A stretch of DNA of 64,000 bases from Campylobacter concisus (GCF_002092855.1 NZ_LVLC01000001.1:310001-374000); one strand, 5' to 3'. Counted from the stretch's first letter, positions 8,526 to 17,460 are shown. Translations and numbers: made by a program. Notes: a model not told the origin generated them from the sequence alone.

Positions 8526-9452
8526 TTATCCCTTTATCTTAAAAACTCGCAGTTTTGCGCTCTTGCTTCGTGAGTTTACCTTTAACTCATTTTGGCTTGC
8601 TGTTAGTGGCTTTTTGGTTAAAATTTCTCCTAGTTCGTGATTGTTTCCGCATTCACATCTATAGACGCCAGGTAGGCAGATACAGCTATTTGCCCATTTT
8701 TTAAAGCGCTCTTTTACGATCCTATCTTCAAGCGAGTGAAATGTAATAATCGCCACAAGACAATCTTTAAACCCACATTTTTCTATACTATCAAGTAAAT
8801 TTGTCAGCTCATCTAGCTCACCATTTACCTCTATCCTGATCGCTTGAAAGGCAAGTATTGCAGGGCTAACTCCGCGCCCTTTTATCTGGGCTGTACCTAT
8901 TAAATTTGCAAGCTCTTTTGCACTCGTTATCTTGCCAAAATTTCTAGCATTTATAATTTTATTTGCAATCCCAGCAGCATTTTTTAGTTCACCATAATCT
9001 CTAAAAATTCTAACCAACTCATCAAAAGAGCAATCATTTACAACGTCATATGCGCTAAAATTTTGCTCTTTATCCATTCTCATATCAAGCGTGCTTGAGC
9101 CAAGACTAAAGCCCCTATCATCTTTATCTATCTGAAGTGAGCTAACACCGATGTCAGCCAAAATTCCTCTAACACTTAAAATTTCTTCTTGGCTTAGCTT
9201 GCTAATCAATTCAGAGAAATTACTTTTATAAATTTTAACCCTACTACCAAATGGCTCAAGTTTTTTTAGTGAAAAATTTATAGCTTCGTTATCTCTATCA
9301 CAGGCAATTAAATTTAAATTTTTATTTTGAGACAAAATGGTACTAGAATGTCCGGCATATCCAAGCGTGCAATCTATAAAATTTCCATTTAGATTTTTAA
9401 AAAAGGATAGAACTTCATCAAGTAAAACACTGATATGTGGACTTTGCAACAC
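8526..9452 (-). CDS. rsmH: 16S rRNA (cytosine(1402)-N4)-methyltransferase RsmH
   Basis: SAM-dependent methyltransferase that modifies N4 of C1402 in the ribosomal P site. The 308-residue protein has HISVLLDEVL at the start, the SAM loop DCTLGYAGHSS, the DIGVSSLQID motif, and RGVSPAILAFQAIRIEVNGEL with VAIITFHSLEDRIVK, all diagnostic of RsmH/MraW. As elsewhere it precedes an FtsL-like gene, with a 2-base gap. The C-terminal SRSKSAKLRVFK motif is complete. Confidence 0.96.
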   Translation of the reverse strand: MLQSPHISVLLDEVLSFFKNLNGNFIDCTLGYAGHSSTILSQNKNLNLIACDRDNEAINFSLKKLEPFGSRVKIYKSNFSELISKLSQEEILSVRGILADIGVSSLQIDKDDRGFSLGSSTLDMRMDKEQNFSAYDVVNDCSFDELVRIFRDYGELKNAAGIANKIINARNFGKITSAKELANLIGTAQIKGRGVSPAILAFQAIRIEVNGELDELTNLLDSIEKCGFKDCLVAIITFHSLEDRIVKERFKKWANSCICLPGVYRCECGNNHELGEILTKKPLTASQNELKVNSRSKSAKLRVFKIKG

Positions 9453-9549
9453 TGCCTCTTTATAGTAAATAGTGTGGAAAATTTATCGAAATTTTACTTA
9501 AAAAGCTATCATTACACAAAATTTTACATAAATTTTAAGATAGCTTAAA

Positions 9550-9555
9550 TATAAT
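9550..9555 (+). promoter_or_regulatory. Sigma70 -10 box for the class II aldolase gene
   Basis: Perfect TATAAT 22 bases upstream of the start, followed by a TAGGAG ribosome site. Confidence 0.55.
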
Positions 9556-9576
9556 CGCTTAAACGTAGGAGAAAAA

Positions 9577-10164
9577 ATGGAGCTAGAGCACTCAATAAAT
9601 GAGATAAAAACGATATCACTTTCTATGTTTAGAAAGAATTTTTTTGGCGTCTTTCACGGCTCAATTTCAGCAAGAGTCGAAAAAAATCAATTTATAATCA
9701 ATAAACAAAATGCCATTTTTGATAATTTAAAAGATGACGACTTGACGCTTCTTTCATCAAAAAAAGACTATCGTTGGAATGAAGCTAGTCTTGATGCTGA
9801 TATACACTTAAATATTTATAAAAATATAAATGAGGCGAGATTTGTTTGCTACGCAATGCCACCATACGCAACTGCCTACGCAATGAAACATGAAAAAATA
9901 GTACCAAAAGATTATTTTGGGTATATGAGATTTGATAAAATTTCAGTCTATGATCCAAAACAATATGATGACTGGTATGAACGTGCAGAAACTGAAATTT
10001 ATAGATATATGTTAGAAAAAAACACAAATATTATTATCGTTAAAGGATATGGCATTTATGCCTACAGTAGAAGCCCTCAGCTTCTTGCAAAAGAGATAGC
10101 TTTGCTAGAAAATAGCTGCAAATTGCTTCATTTAACTAGTGGTTATAGCGATTATAGTATTTAA
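9577..10164 (+). CDS. Class II aldolase/adducin-domain protein
   Basis: The 195-residue product resembles class II aldolase/adducin proteins: FRKNFFGVFHGSISARVEKNQFIINKQNA replaces the usual GNISAR motif, and DIHLNIYK with ARFVCYAMPPYATAYA matches the segment normally carrying the HTHP metal histidines. That pattern appears lost here (AMPPYATA in its place), so classic Zn-dependent aldolase activity is doubtful. It has its own promoter and a strong hairpin behind it, so it is probably a single transcript inserted between rsmH and ppiD. Function unknown. Confidence 0.7.
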   Translation: MELEHSINEIKTISLSMFRKNFFGVFHGSISARVEKNQFIINKQNAIFDNLKDDDLTLLSSKKDYRWNEASLDADIHLNIYKNINEARFVCYAMPPYATAYAMKHEKIVPKDYFGYMRFDKISVYDPKQYDDWYERAETEIYRYMLEKNTNIIIVKGYGIYAYSRSPQLLAKEIALLENSCKLLHLTSGYSDYSI

Positions 10165-10166
10165 AA

Positions 10167-10202
10167 ATTTCGCTAACAATACTAAAAAATTGTTAGCGAA
10201 AT
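10167..10202. terminator. 14-base perfect hairpin after the aldolase gene
   Basis: Stem ATTTCGCTAACAAT / ATTGTTAGCGAAAT with an 8-base loop, 3 bases after the aldolase stop. On the plus strand no T-run follows the stem. On the minus strand the stem is followed by TTTTTAA. It may therefore act as a 3'-stabilising hairpin or a minus-strand terminator. Confidence 0.6.
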
Positions 10203-10257
10203 CCTCCACAAAGATATTTTTAAAGCCCCTATTTTAAGCTTATTTAAGGCAATTTTA

Positions 10258-10263
10258 TATAAT
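10258..10263 (+). promoter_or_regulatory. Sigma70 -10 box for ppiD-ftsA-ftsZ
   Basis: TATAAT inside TTTTATATAATATATC, 41 bases before the ppiD ATG and after the hairpin. It is the only good -10 candidate before the ppiD-ftsA-ftsZ run. Confidence 0.5.
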
Positions 10264-10303
10264 ATATCATACAAATTTCGTTAGTCTTTTAAAGGAAAAT
10301 TTA

Positions 10304-11761
10304 ATGTTGTCTTGGATGCAAAAACATAAAAAATACCTAGTTGTTACCATTTGGGTAAGTACAATAGCCTTTGTTGGAGCAGGCTTTGTAGGCTGGGGAG
10401 CATATGATTTAAACAGCAATCGAGCCACTTCGGTAGCAAAAGTAGGACACAGAAATATAAGCATTCAAGAACTACAACAAAAATACGATAATTTGTATCA
10501 ATACTACAATAATCTTTTTGATGGTAAATTAACACAAGAAAAGGCCAATGAGTTAGGCTTACAAAATGCTGCACTTCAGGCTATAATTCAAGAGAATTTA
10601 CTATTAAATTTTGCAGACGATATAGGTCTTAGTGTTAGTAAAGATGATATTTTAAAATATATAATCGCTGATCCAACATTTCAAAAAGATGGTGCTTTTG
10701 ATAAAAATTTATACTACGATATTTTAAGAAGAGCTAGAATAAATCCAACTGATTTTGAAGAAAATTTAAAACTAACAATACTACTTGATAAGCTTAGAAC
10801 TATTTTAAATTTACCAGCTAGCAAAGAAGACATTGCAATGATGGAAGCAAGCTTTTTTATGCAAGACAAATTAGCAATACAGATAATAAATGCTAATCAA
10901 AGCGATATAAAAATAGATGAAAAAGAGCTAAAGAATCTTTGGGAAACAAATAAAAACAACTATATGACAAAGACTATATACGGTCTAGAAACATACTTTA
11001 TAGAGTCAAATAAAAATGATGTAAATCAAACTACTTTGAGTGACTACTATAACGAAAACAAGGAGAGATACAAAGGCTCTGATGATAAAATCAAATCATT
11101 TGACGAAGTAAAGACTGAAGTTGTCAAAGACTACAATATTGAGAAAAGTAAGACCGATGCTTTAAAAAAATATACCTCTATCAAAAAAGCTGAGCTTGCA
11201 ACAAATGAATTTGTTAGTATAAATGAAGATAATGCGACATTCTCGCTCGATGAAATAAAAGGGGCAAAAGTTGGTGAGGTGATAAAACCGTTTACATATA
11301 AAGATGGATATTTGATAGTTAGAGTAAAAAGTATAACTCCTCCACAACCTATGAGCTTTGAGCAAGCAAGAGCAATGGTGCTTGAAATTTACAAAGATAA
11401 AAAGAAAAAAGAAAACTTAACAACCATAGCAAAAGAGTCTTTACAAAATTTCAAAGGAACTGATATAGGCTTTATCAGTAGAGATATAAATAGCTCTATC
11501 TCAGGACTAAATGAAAGCGAAACTAGAGCTTTTGTTTCTCAACTTTTTGAAACTAACAACAAAAAAGATTATGTTATATTAGAAGATAAGGCCGTTATAT
11601 ACGACATTTTGGAACAAAGGTTGCTTGTAGATAATATAGATAATAACTATAAGCAAATAACACAGCAAAACGTTACAATGCTTAAAAATAATGAGTTAAT
11701 AAAAGATTTAACAAACAAACTTAAAAAATACTATGAAATTAAAGAATATATCAAAAGGTAA
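10304..11761 (+). CDS. ppiD: PpiD-like periplasmic folding factor (SurA_N / parvulin-like)
   Basis: Membrane-anchored periplasmic chaperone helping newly exported proteins. The 485-residue protein has one N-terminal anchor (about residues 11-31), then the SurA_N-type chaperone segment (VAKVGHRNISIQELQQKY, and the paired LQNAALQAIIQENLLLNFADDIGLSVS). Around residues 300-360 is a degenerate PPIC-like region (FSLDEIKGAKVGEVIKPF...GYLIVRVKSITPP). Catalytic parvulin residues are not clearly kept, so chaperone action is likelier than isomerase action. It lies directly upstream of ftsA (6-base gap), the order I recall in C. jejuni. Confidence 0.85.
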   Translation: MLSWMQKHKKYLVVTIWVSTIAFVGAGFVGWGAYDLNSNRATSVAKVGHRNISIQELQQKYDNLYQYYNNLFDGKLTQEKANELGLQNAALQAIIQENLLLNFADDIGLSVSKDDILKYIIADPTFQKDGAFDKNLYYDILRRARINPTDFEENLKLTILLDKLRTILNLPASKEDIAMMEASFFMQDKLAIQIINANQSDIKIDEKELKNLWETNKNNYMTKTIYGLETYFIESNKNDVNQTTLSDYYNENKERYKGSDDKIKSFDEVKTEVVKDYNIEKSKTDALKKYTSIKKAELATNEFVSINEDNATFSLDEIKGAKVGEVIKPFTYKDGYLIVRVKSITPPQPMSFEQARAMVLEIYKDKKKKENLTTIAKESLQNFKGTDIGFISRDINSSISGLNESETRAFVSQLFETNNKKDYVILEDKAVIYDILEQRLLVDNIDNNYKQITQQNVTMLKNNELIKDLTNKLKKYYEIKEYIKR

Positions 11762-11767
11762 TTTATC

Positions 11768-13195
11768 TTGAGTACAAAAATTTTAGGTATAGATATCGGC
11801 TCTTTCCAGATTTGTGCAGTAATAGCACAACATGATGAAAACGGTATTAAGATAATTGGAATTGGAACTGAAAAAACGCAGGGAATAAGAAAAGGCGTTA
11901 TAACCAATATTGAGCAAGCTGCAAAGTCAATAAAAAATGCATTGATAGAAGCACAAAGAGTTGCAGGAACACGCTATGAAAAAGTTATAGTTTCTATTTC
12001 TGGTGCGTATACAAAAAGTGTTGATAGTAGTGGTGTAGTGAATATACCAAATCATGAAATAGGTATAAAAGAGATCGAACGTGCTATGCAAATGGCCGAT
12101 CATACAGCCGATATACCTCATGAATATGAAAAACTACATGTTCTTCCTTATAACTTTAAAGTAGATGGACAAGAACATATTGAAGATCCAATAGGCATGA
12201 ATGGTAGTAGACTAGAAGTTCAAACACATATTGTTACAGTACAAAAGTCATCTATTAGCAACCTAAGAAAAGCTGTAAATTTAGCAGGCGTTCAACTAGA
12301 TAACATAGTCCTTTCAGGATATGCTTCTGCAATAGCAACATTAACAAAAGATGAGAAAGAACTTGGTGCTGCACTTGTTGATATGGGTGGTGCGACTTGT
12401 AATCTTGTAGTGCATTCTGGAAATTCTATAAGATACAATGAATTTTTACCTGTTGGCTCAGCAAACATTACAAATGATCTTTCTATGGCTCTGCATACAC
12501 CTCTTCCAAAGGCAGAAGAGATAAAATTAGGTTATGGTGCTTTAATAAATAAGTCAGTTGATTTAATAGAGCTCCCGATCCTTGGAGATGAAACAAAAAG
12601 CCACGAAGTTTCACTAGACATAATATCAAATGTTATATATGCCAGAGCAGAAGAAACTCTTATGGTACTTGCTAAGATGCTAGAAGATAGCGGCTATAAA
12701 GATAGCATTGGTGCTGGAATAATACTTACTGGCGGCATGACTAAGCTAGAAGGTATTAGGGATCTTGCATCTGCGATATTTGATAAAATGCCAGTTCGTA
12801 TAGCAAAACCAAAAGAAATGGATGGATTATTTGAAATTTTAAGAGATCCAGCAAATTCTTGTGCTATAGGACTTTGTTTATATGGTGCTGGCAACTTTAG
12901 CCCATACGAGATTGATTCTGAGAAAAAAATGAGATACCAAGGGGAAATAGCCTCAAAACCAAAAGCAAATTTTAGAAATGTTTTTGTAGAAGAAGAAAAT
13001 GTACGAAATTTTGGACAAGAGGTGCAGGATCCAAATGAAAAAGAGGATAGTTTTTCTGATAAAGATTTTGAATTAGAGATAGCAAATAAATCAAAAAATA
13101 AAGAAGAGCTTGCCAATATTGCAGATATTAGCAAACAAGAAAAAAAGCCAAATGCTTTTGCAAAATTTTGGTATAGTATTACACAATTATTTTAA
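11768..13195 (+). CDS. ftsA: Cell division protein FtsA
   Basis: Actin-like ATPase that ties FtsZ polymers to the membrane. The 475-residue protein opens with ILGIDIGSFQICAVIA (phosphate-1 motif), has the 1C domain region, GAALVDMGGATCNLVV (phosphate-2) near residue 205 and IILTGGMTKLEG (adenosine motif) near 320. A charged linker of about 70 residues leads to the C-terminal amphipathic helix KPNAFAKFWYSITQLF for membrane binding. It starts with TTG, supported by AAAAGG lying in the last codons of ppiD. The gap to ftsZ is 14 bases. Confidence 0.95.
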   Translation: MSTKILGIDIGSFQICAVIAQHDENGIKIIGIGTEKTQGIRKGVITNIEQAAKSIKNALIEAQRVAGTRYEKVIVSISGAYTKSVDSSGVVNIPNHEIGIKEIERAMQMADHTADIPHEYEKLHVLPYNFKVDGQEHIEDPIGMNGSRLEVQTHIVTVQKSSISNLRKAVNLAGVQLDNIVLSGYASAIATLTKDEKELGAALVDMGGATCNLVVHSGNSIRYNEFLPVGSANITNDLSMALHTPLPKAEEIKLGYGALINKSVDLIELPILGDETKSHEVSLDIISNVIYARAEETLMVLAKMLEDSGYKDSIGAGIILTGGMTKLEGIRDLASAIFDKMPVRIAKPKEMDGLFEILRDPANSCAIGLCLYGAGNFSPYEIDSEKKMRYQGEIASKPKANFRNVFVEEENVRNFGQEVQDPNEKEDSFSDKDFELEIANKSKNKEELANIADISKQEKKPNAFAKFWYSITQLF

Positions 13196-13209
13196 GGAGA
13201 ATTTCAAAA

Positions 13210-14349
13210 ATGAGTAGCTTCACAGTAGAAGAAAATAAAAGCATCTATGGTGCAAAGATAAAGGTCGTAGGTGTAGGTGGAGGTGGTGGCAATATGGTCA
13301 ACCATATAATAAGAGTTAATCCGAATTTAAATATAGATCTTATTGTTGCCAATACAGATGCTAAGGCTCTTGAAAATTCTCTTGCACATACGAAAATTCA
13401 ACTAGGTGAGAAAACAACAAAAGGTCTAGGTGCAGGCATGAGACCTGAAATAGGAAAAGCTGCTGCTGAAGAGAGCTACGATGAAGTAAAAAGTGCACTT
13501 GAGACATCAGATATAGTTTTTATCGGTACAGGACTTGGTGGTGGAACTGGTACAGGTGCTGCTCCAGTAGTTGCTCAAGCTGCAAAAGATATTGGCGCAC
13601 TAACAGTTGCGGTTGTTACTATGCCTTTTATGTTCGAAGGAAAAAAACGTAGAAAACTGGCTGATTGTGGTCTTGAAGAGCTCAGAAAAGAAAGCGATTC
13701 TATTGTTGTCATTCCAAATGATAAGCTCCTAACATTAATTGATAAAAATGCTGGCATAAAAGAAAGCTTTGAAATGGTTGATGAAGTACTTGCAAGAGCC
13801 GTCAATGGTATGAGCACGATCGTGCTTGATTCAGGAAAAAGCGATATAAATCTAGACTTTGCAGATGTTAGAACGATTATGAGCCATAGAGGACTAGCTT
13901 TAATGGGTGTTGGCGAAGCAAGTGGCGAAGATGCAGCACAAGAAGCTATAAAAAATGCTATACAATCACCACTTCTTGATAATATGACAATAAATGGCGC
14001 ATTTGGTATTTTAGTTCATTTTAGAATAAGCCCTAGTTGCCCACTAGCTGATATCAATAATGCGATGAGCATTATTCATGAGGCAGCAGATGAAGATGCT
14101 GAAATTATATTTGGTACAACAACTGATGACAAAATAGAAGATAATAAGGTTGAAGTTACAATAATAGCCACAGGTTTTCAAAGCTCACAAAAAGAAACTG
14201 AAAAAAAAGATGAAGTGCAAACTTCTAATGTAAACGATATCATAAAAAAAGAACGTATATTAAGACTTAAAAAAGTTAGTGGTGGATATGACGAAGACTA
14301 TATGTCACAGCTTGATGTGCCATCATTTATGCGTCATCAAATGGACTAA
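13210..14349 (+). CDS. ftsZ: Cell division GTPase FtsZ
   Basis: Tubulin-like GTPase forming the Z ring at mid-cell. The 379-residue protein carries KVVGVGGGGGNMVN at residue 18, the tubulin signature GLGGGTGTGAAP near residue 107 and the NxDFADVRTIM T7-loop region near 215. A variable linker (330-365) precedes the C-terminal peptide DVPSFMRHQMD, which binds FtsA. An AAGGAG site sits well placed before the ATG. It is the last gene of ppiD-ftsA-ftsZ, followed by a hairpin. Confidence 0.98.
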   Translation: MSSFTVEENKSIYGAKIKVVGVGGGGGNMVNHIIRVNPNLNIDLIVANTDAKALENSLAHTKIQLGEKTTKGLGAGMRPEIGKAAAEESYDEVKSALETSDIVFIGTGLGGGTGTGAAPVVAQAAKDIGALTVAVVTMPFMFEGKKRRKLADCGLEELRKESDSIVVIPNDKLLTLIDKNAGIKESFEMVDEVLARAVNGMSTIVLDSGKSDINLDFADVRTIMSHRGLALMGVGEASGEDAAQEAIKNAIQSPLLDNMTINGAFGILVHFRISPSCPLADINNAMSIIHEAADEDAEIIFGTTTDDKIEDNKVEVTIIATGFQSSQKETEKKDEVQTSNVNDIIKKERILRLKKVSGGYDEDYMSQLDVPSFMRHQMD

Positions 14350-14373
14350 CAAAAAACAAACTCCTTAAAATTT

Positions 14374-14395
14374 CTAGAGAGCTTTTGCTCTCTAG
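14374..14395. terminator. Terminator hairpin between ftsZ and the DUF59 gene
   Basis: Perfect 9-base stem CTAGAGAGC / GCTCTCTAG with a TTTT loop, 25 bases after the ftsZ stop. AAATTTCTA and TAGAAATTT flanks allow an extended alternative pairing. It lies between converging genes. Confidence 0.7.
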
Positions 14396-14438
14396 CTTAT
14401 TAGAAATTTACAAACTTTCAAATCTAAAAACTTAAAAT

Positions 14439-14732
14439 TTAAACTCCAAGTTGGGCTTTTACAAAATCGCTTGCCATTTGTATATTCCACTCAGGCTCCC
14501 AGACAAGATCGATCTCACACTCTTTGACACCTTCTATATCAAGCACGGCAGTTTCTACCCAGCCAAGTATCATTTCGTGCAGTGGGCAAGATTTAGTTGA
14601 AAGCGTCATAGTAACTTTTGCTTTGCCATTTTCATCGCAGCTCGCATCATATATAAGCCCAAGCGAAACGATATCAAAGCCAACTTCTGGATCAACGATA
14701 TTTGACAGTGCGTTATAAATTTTTTCTTTCAT
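14439..14732 (-). CDS. DUF59/MIP18 family metal-sulfur cluster assembly protein
   Basis: Small (97 residues) MIP18/SufT-like protein, a family tied to Fe-S cluster maturation. Visible motifs are LSNIVDPEVGFDIVSLGLIYD near residue 8 and VTMTLSTKSCPLHEMILGWVETAV, where the conserved Cys sits in SCPLH. VWEPEWNIQMAS near the end is also typical. It follows the oxidase-like membrane gene by 3 bases and a DUF2249 gene two genes up. DUF59 and DUF2249 genes recur together near nitric-oxide or oxidase genes in other proteobacteria, so a role in maturing that partner is my inference. Confidence 0.9.
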   Translation of the reverse strand: MKEKIYNALSNIVDPEVGFDIVSLGLIYDASCDENGKAKVTMTLSTKSCPLHEMILGWVETAVLDIEGVKECEIDLVWEPEWNIQMASDFVKAQLGV

Positions 14733-14735
14733 TTT

Positions 14736-15926
14736 TTATCCTTTAAAACCAGTAAATCTAAAAATATTTATTATATTTATCGATAGCAAAACTATACTAA
14801 GAGCTATAAAAATCATACCTGCTTGCACTAAAATTTCTAGTTCAAAGCAAGTTGAGAGAAAATAGCAAAGAAGCGAGATAGCATTAAAAGCTATACCAAA
14901 ATAAGCTATCTTTTTTAGTATCATGGCATCAAGAAGTGGCACTTTTACCTTTCCGACAAAAGGTGCTACGTAGTGATACCATATTAGAAATGGTGCGATC
15001 TTGTAAAGATGAGCTACGATAAAAGCAAATAAAAAGCCATATATTAAAAAATATGCAGCTAAATTTAATTTGCCCAAAGCTATAAAAATAGCAGCACCAA
15101 GCAAAGCCACCAATGAAAGCACGATATTTACATTCCAGTAATCATACGCCTTTCTAACACGCTTTTTTAAAATATAAAATGCTTGAGCTATAAAAAGTAA
15201 AGCCGCCACGCATATTGACAAAACAGACAAATTTTCATTAAAAGCTAGTAAGATACCACCCAAAATATAGCATGCTAGTGAGGCCTTGCTAAGTGTAAAT
15301 TTTAGATCGTGAGCCAATGCAAACATAGGCAAGAGTACGCTAGCAGCTCCAAGTATCACAAGAAATACAAATCCCAGCACAAAATAGACGTGAAATTTTA
15401 GCGTCATCTCAAAATCAAGCATCAGCGTGCCACTAAGTATCATAAGCAAGCAAAAACCAAGCGTTATTCCAATTACCAAAAAGATAGCTGAAACAAAAAG
15501 CGTAAAGGCCGCAAAGCTCTTTTTTTCATTATCCATAAAGCTTAATGCGTAAGTCGTAGCAAAAAAGGCAAGTGAGCAAAAAAGCAAAACTCCACTAATT
15601 TGTAAAATTTTAGCTTCAGCAAATAACATCCCGTAGCACATGCTCAGCAATGATAGACAAAAAATAGCCAAATTTAAAATAGCACCTTTTGCTGTAAAAA
15701 ACGGCTTTTCTAAGATGACTGAGGTTAGCTGATAGAGTGCTCCGATAATAATACTCATAACAAAGCCAACAAAAAATATATGCAAAAAACCAGCTGTATT
15801 TAGTGAGCTGATAGCATCAAAATCTGCATAAAAAAATGCTGGCACACTTAATGCTAAAAAGAAAATTCCAGCAATAAAATATCCACCGACTAACTTAAAT
15901 GGTGGTGCGTAAGTATTTAAAAGCAT
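14736..15926 (-). CDS. Heme-copper oxidase subunit I-like / NnrS-like polytopic membrane protein
   Basis: A 396-residue protein with about 12 predicted membrane helices. It has spaced histidines inside helices (FLHIFFVGFVMS near residue 48, LKFHVYFVLGF near 180, IWYHYVAPF near 318), which recalls single-subunit oxidase-I-like and NnrS-type proteins found next to DUF2249/DUF59 genes and linked to NO or respiratory stress. The full set of heme-copper ligands is not evident, so catalysis is uncertain. It is cotranscribed, with a 1-base gap after DUF2249 and 3 bases before DUF59. Confidence 0.6.
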   Translation of the reverse strand: MLLNTYAPPFKLVGGYFIAGIFFLALSVPAFFYADFDAISSLNTAGFLHIFFVGFVMSIIIGALYQLTSVILEKPFFTAKGAILNLAIFCLSLLSMCYGMLFAEAKILQISGVLLFCSLAFFATTYALSFMDNEKKSFAAFTLFVSAIFLVIGITLGFCLLMILSGTLMLDFEMTLKFHVYFVLGFVFLVILGAASVLLPMFALAHDLKFTLSKASLACYILGGILLAFNENLSVLSICVAALLFIAQAFYILKKRVRKAYDYWNVNIVLSLVALLGAAIFIALGKLNLAAYFLIYGFLFAFIVAHLYKIAPFLIWYHYVAPFVGKVKVPLLDAMILKKIAYFGIAFNAISLLCYFLSTCFELEILVQAGMIFIALSIVLLSINIINIFRFTGFKG

Positions 15927-15927
15927 C

Positions 15928-16266
15928 TTAGTGGCAAAGACTCATATCTACGTCTTCTATGTTTGCACCGTCTTTTAGGCTAAAAATCATCTTTACTGCC
16001 CCACCATCTATATCTTCACGCTCTATGTCAAAGCTCTTATCTATCTTTGGTATAAGACCGGCTGGAAATTTATGATTTAGCATCATAATTTTTGTGTTTT
16101 TATCAGCAAATTTAATAGCGATTAATGCATTGACCATTGGCTCTGGCGGCACGCAAGGACGTGAGTCAAAGCCAACAAAATTTACACCATTTTCATTAAA
16201 TTTATAAAATGGCACGGTTGCACCATCGACATTAAACTGCTCCGCATTTTTAAAAAAATCACTCAT
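15928..16266 (-). CDS. DUF2249 domain protein
   Basis: The 112-residue protein matches the DUF2249 pattern: NFVGFDSRPCVPPEPMVNALIAI aligns with the usual D-R-xx-PPEP start, then MMLNHKFPAGLIPKI and a final VKMIFSLKDG strand. DUF2249 is a TusA-like small domain of unknown activity found in operons with oxidases, hemerythrins and DUF59 proteins. It is the promoter-proximal gene of this three-gene operon, behind an AAGGAG site, a TATAAT box and an FNR/CRP-type palindrome. Confidence 0.7.
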   Translation of the reverse strand: MSDFFKNAEQFNVDGATVPFYKFNENGVNFVGFDSRPCVPPEPMVNALIAIKFADKNTKIMMLNHKFPAGLIPKIDKSFDIEREDIDGGAVKMIFSLKDGANIEDVDMSLCH

Positions 16267-16290
16267 TTTTTCTCCTTTTAATTTTGGAGA

Positions 16291-16296
16291 ATTATA
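16291..16296 (-). promoter_or_regulatory. Sigma70 -10 box for the DUF2249 operon
   Basis: TATAAT on the minus strand (reads ATTATA on plus). Transcription would start near 16284, leaving a leader of about 18 bases with an AAGGAG ribosome site. Confidence 0.6.
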
Positions 16297-16319
16297 CTCT
16301 GATTAAACTTTTTAAACTA

Positions 16320-16333
16320 TTGATTTGCTTCAA
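16320..16333 (-). promoter_or_regulatory. FNR/CRP-type activator palindrome
   Basis: On the minus strand TTGAA-GCAA-ATCAA, one base off the FNR consensus TTGAT-N4-ATCAA. Its centre is 42.5 bases upstream of the predicted start, the class II activator position. It starts just after the msrAB stop codon. Confidence 0.55.
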
Positions 16334-16339
16334 CAAAAG

Positions 16340-17380
16340 CTATTTTACATAAGGTATAAATTCCTCGTATCCCAGCCTTGCCATATCTTCAAGCGGTATA
16401 AATTTAAGGCTCGCACCGTTTATGCAATATCTTAGCCCACCCTTATCGCTTGGGCCATCGTCAAAAACATGCCCAAGGTGCGCATCGCTATTTTGCGACT
16501 TAACTTCGACCCTTTTCATCATAAACGAGTTATCCTCCTTATATGAAAGAGCTGTTGTCGTTATAGGCTTTGTAAAGCTTGGCCAGCCACATCCTGCATC
16601 AAATTTATCTGCACTTGAGAAAAGTGGCTTTCCACTCGTTATATCTACATAAATGCCTTTTTGATCAAATTTATCATACTCACTGCTAAATGGCCTCTCA
16701 GTTGCAGCTTCTTGCGTCACGGCATACTGCTCGCTACTTAAATTTTTCTTTAGCTCATCTTTACTAAGCGGCTTAAATTTCGCCTCATCGTAAAGCGGTT
16801 TATCGGCTAAACCTAGGTCAATGTGACAATATCCAAAAGGATTTTTATCAAGATAGTCTTGATGATACTCTTCGCCTAAGACGAAATTTTTAAGTGGCGC
16901 CACCTCAACCACGATCTTATCTTTAAATTTCTTTTGCTCTATTTTCATAAAGCTCTCTATCGTTGGCAGATCACTTTCGCTCACATAGTAAATTCCGCTT
17001 CTATACTGCCTACCGACGTCATTGCCTTGTTTATTTAGAGAGGTCGGATCGATTACTCTAAAAAAATGAGCCAAAATTTCAGCCAAAGCGACTCTATTTT
17101 CGTCGTATTTTACATAAAGTGTCTCAGCATGATCGCTCTCATGAAGCTCGCGGTAGCTAGTATTTTCGCTCTTACCATTTGCGTAGCCTACCTTTGTATC
17201 CACTACGCCAAATATCTTTTTAAAATATCCCTGCATACCCCAAAAGCAACCACCTGCTAGATAAATTTCTTTTAAATTTTGCCCTGCCATCGTCTGCTCC
17301 TTTATAAGCTCATCTTTTGCCATCAAATTTAAACCAAAAAACACTGCTGCCATTAAGATAAATTTTAAGATCTTTTTCAT
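16340..17380 (-). CDS. msrAB: Periplasmic methionine sulfoxide reductase MsrA-MsrB fusion
   Basis: Repairs both S- and R-methionine sulfoxides in exported proteins. The 346-residue product has a signal peptide ([21 protein letters not shown]). MsrA follows with the active-site [11 protein letters not shown] near residue 42, then MsrB with [10 protein letters not shown] and the catalytic Cys in [10 protein letters not shown]. MsrB lacks the four zinc cysteines of the other subtype. The ATG five codons upstream is rejected because the AAGGAG ribosome site overlaps it and fits 17380. It is immediately upstream of the DUF2249 operon, whose activator site abuts its stop codon, perhaps as part of a shared oxidative or nitrosative stress locus. 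Confidence 0.95.
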   Translation of the reverse strand: MKKILKFILMAAVFFGLNLMAKDELIKEQTMAGQNLKEIYLAGGCFWGMQGYFKKIFGVVDTKVGYANGKSENTSYRELHESDHAETLYVKYDENRVALAEILAHFFRVIDPTSLNKQGNDVGRQYRSGIYYVSESDLPTIESFMKIEQKKFKDKIVVEVAPLKNFVLGEEYHQDYLDKNPFGYCHIDLGLADKPLYDEAKFKPLSKDELKKNLSSEQYAVTQEAATERPFSSEYDKFDQKGIYVDITSGKPLFSSADKFDAGCGWPSFTKPITTTALSYKEDNSFMMKRVEVKSQNSDAHLGHVFDDGPSDKGGLRYCINGASLKFIPLEDMARLGYEEFIPYVK

Positions 17381-17439
17381 TCTATCTCCTTTCATTTTTG
17401 AAAGATTATACGAAAATTAAAGTTATAAAGTGTGAAGAA

Positions 17440-17455
17440 AGGGGCAAGCGCCCCT
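17440..17455 (-). terminator. Terminator after purH
   Basis: G+C-rich stem AGGGGC / GCCCCT with a 4-base loop, directly downstream of the purH stop on the minus strand and followed there by TTTCTTC. Confidence 0.65.
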
Positions 17456-17460
17456 AAATT

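Noticed and set aside
12694..13134. 146-codon open frame on the minus strand inside ftsA
   Set aside because: It lies wholly within a firm gene, has no family pattern, and its serine- and leucine-rich content is typical of a reverse-strand shadow.
17381..17395. Upstream ATG of msrAB, adding five residues
   Set aside because: It overlaps the AAGGAG ribosome site that serves the ATG at 17380, and the signal peptide begins better at MKKILKF.
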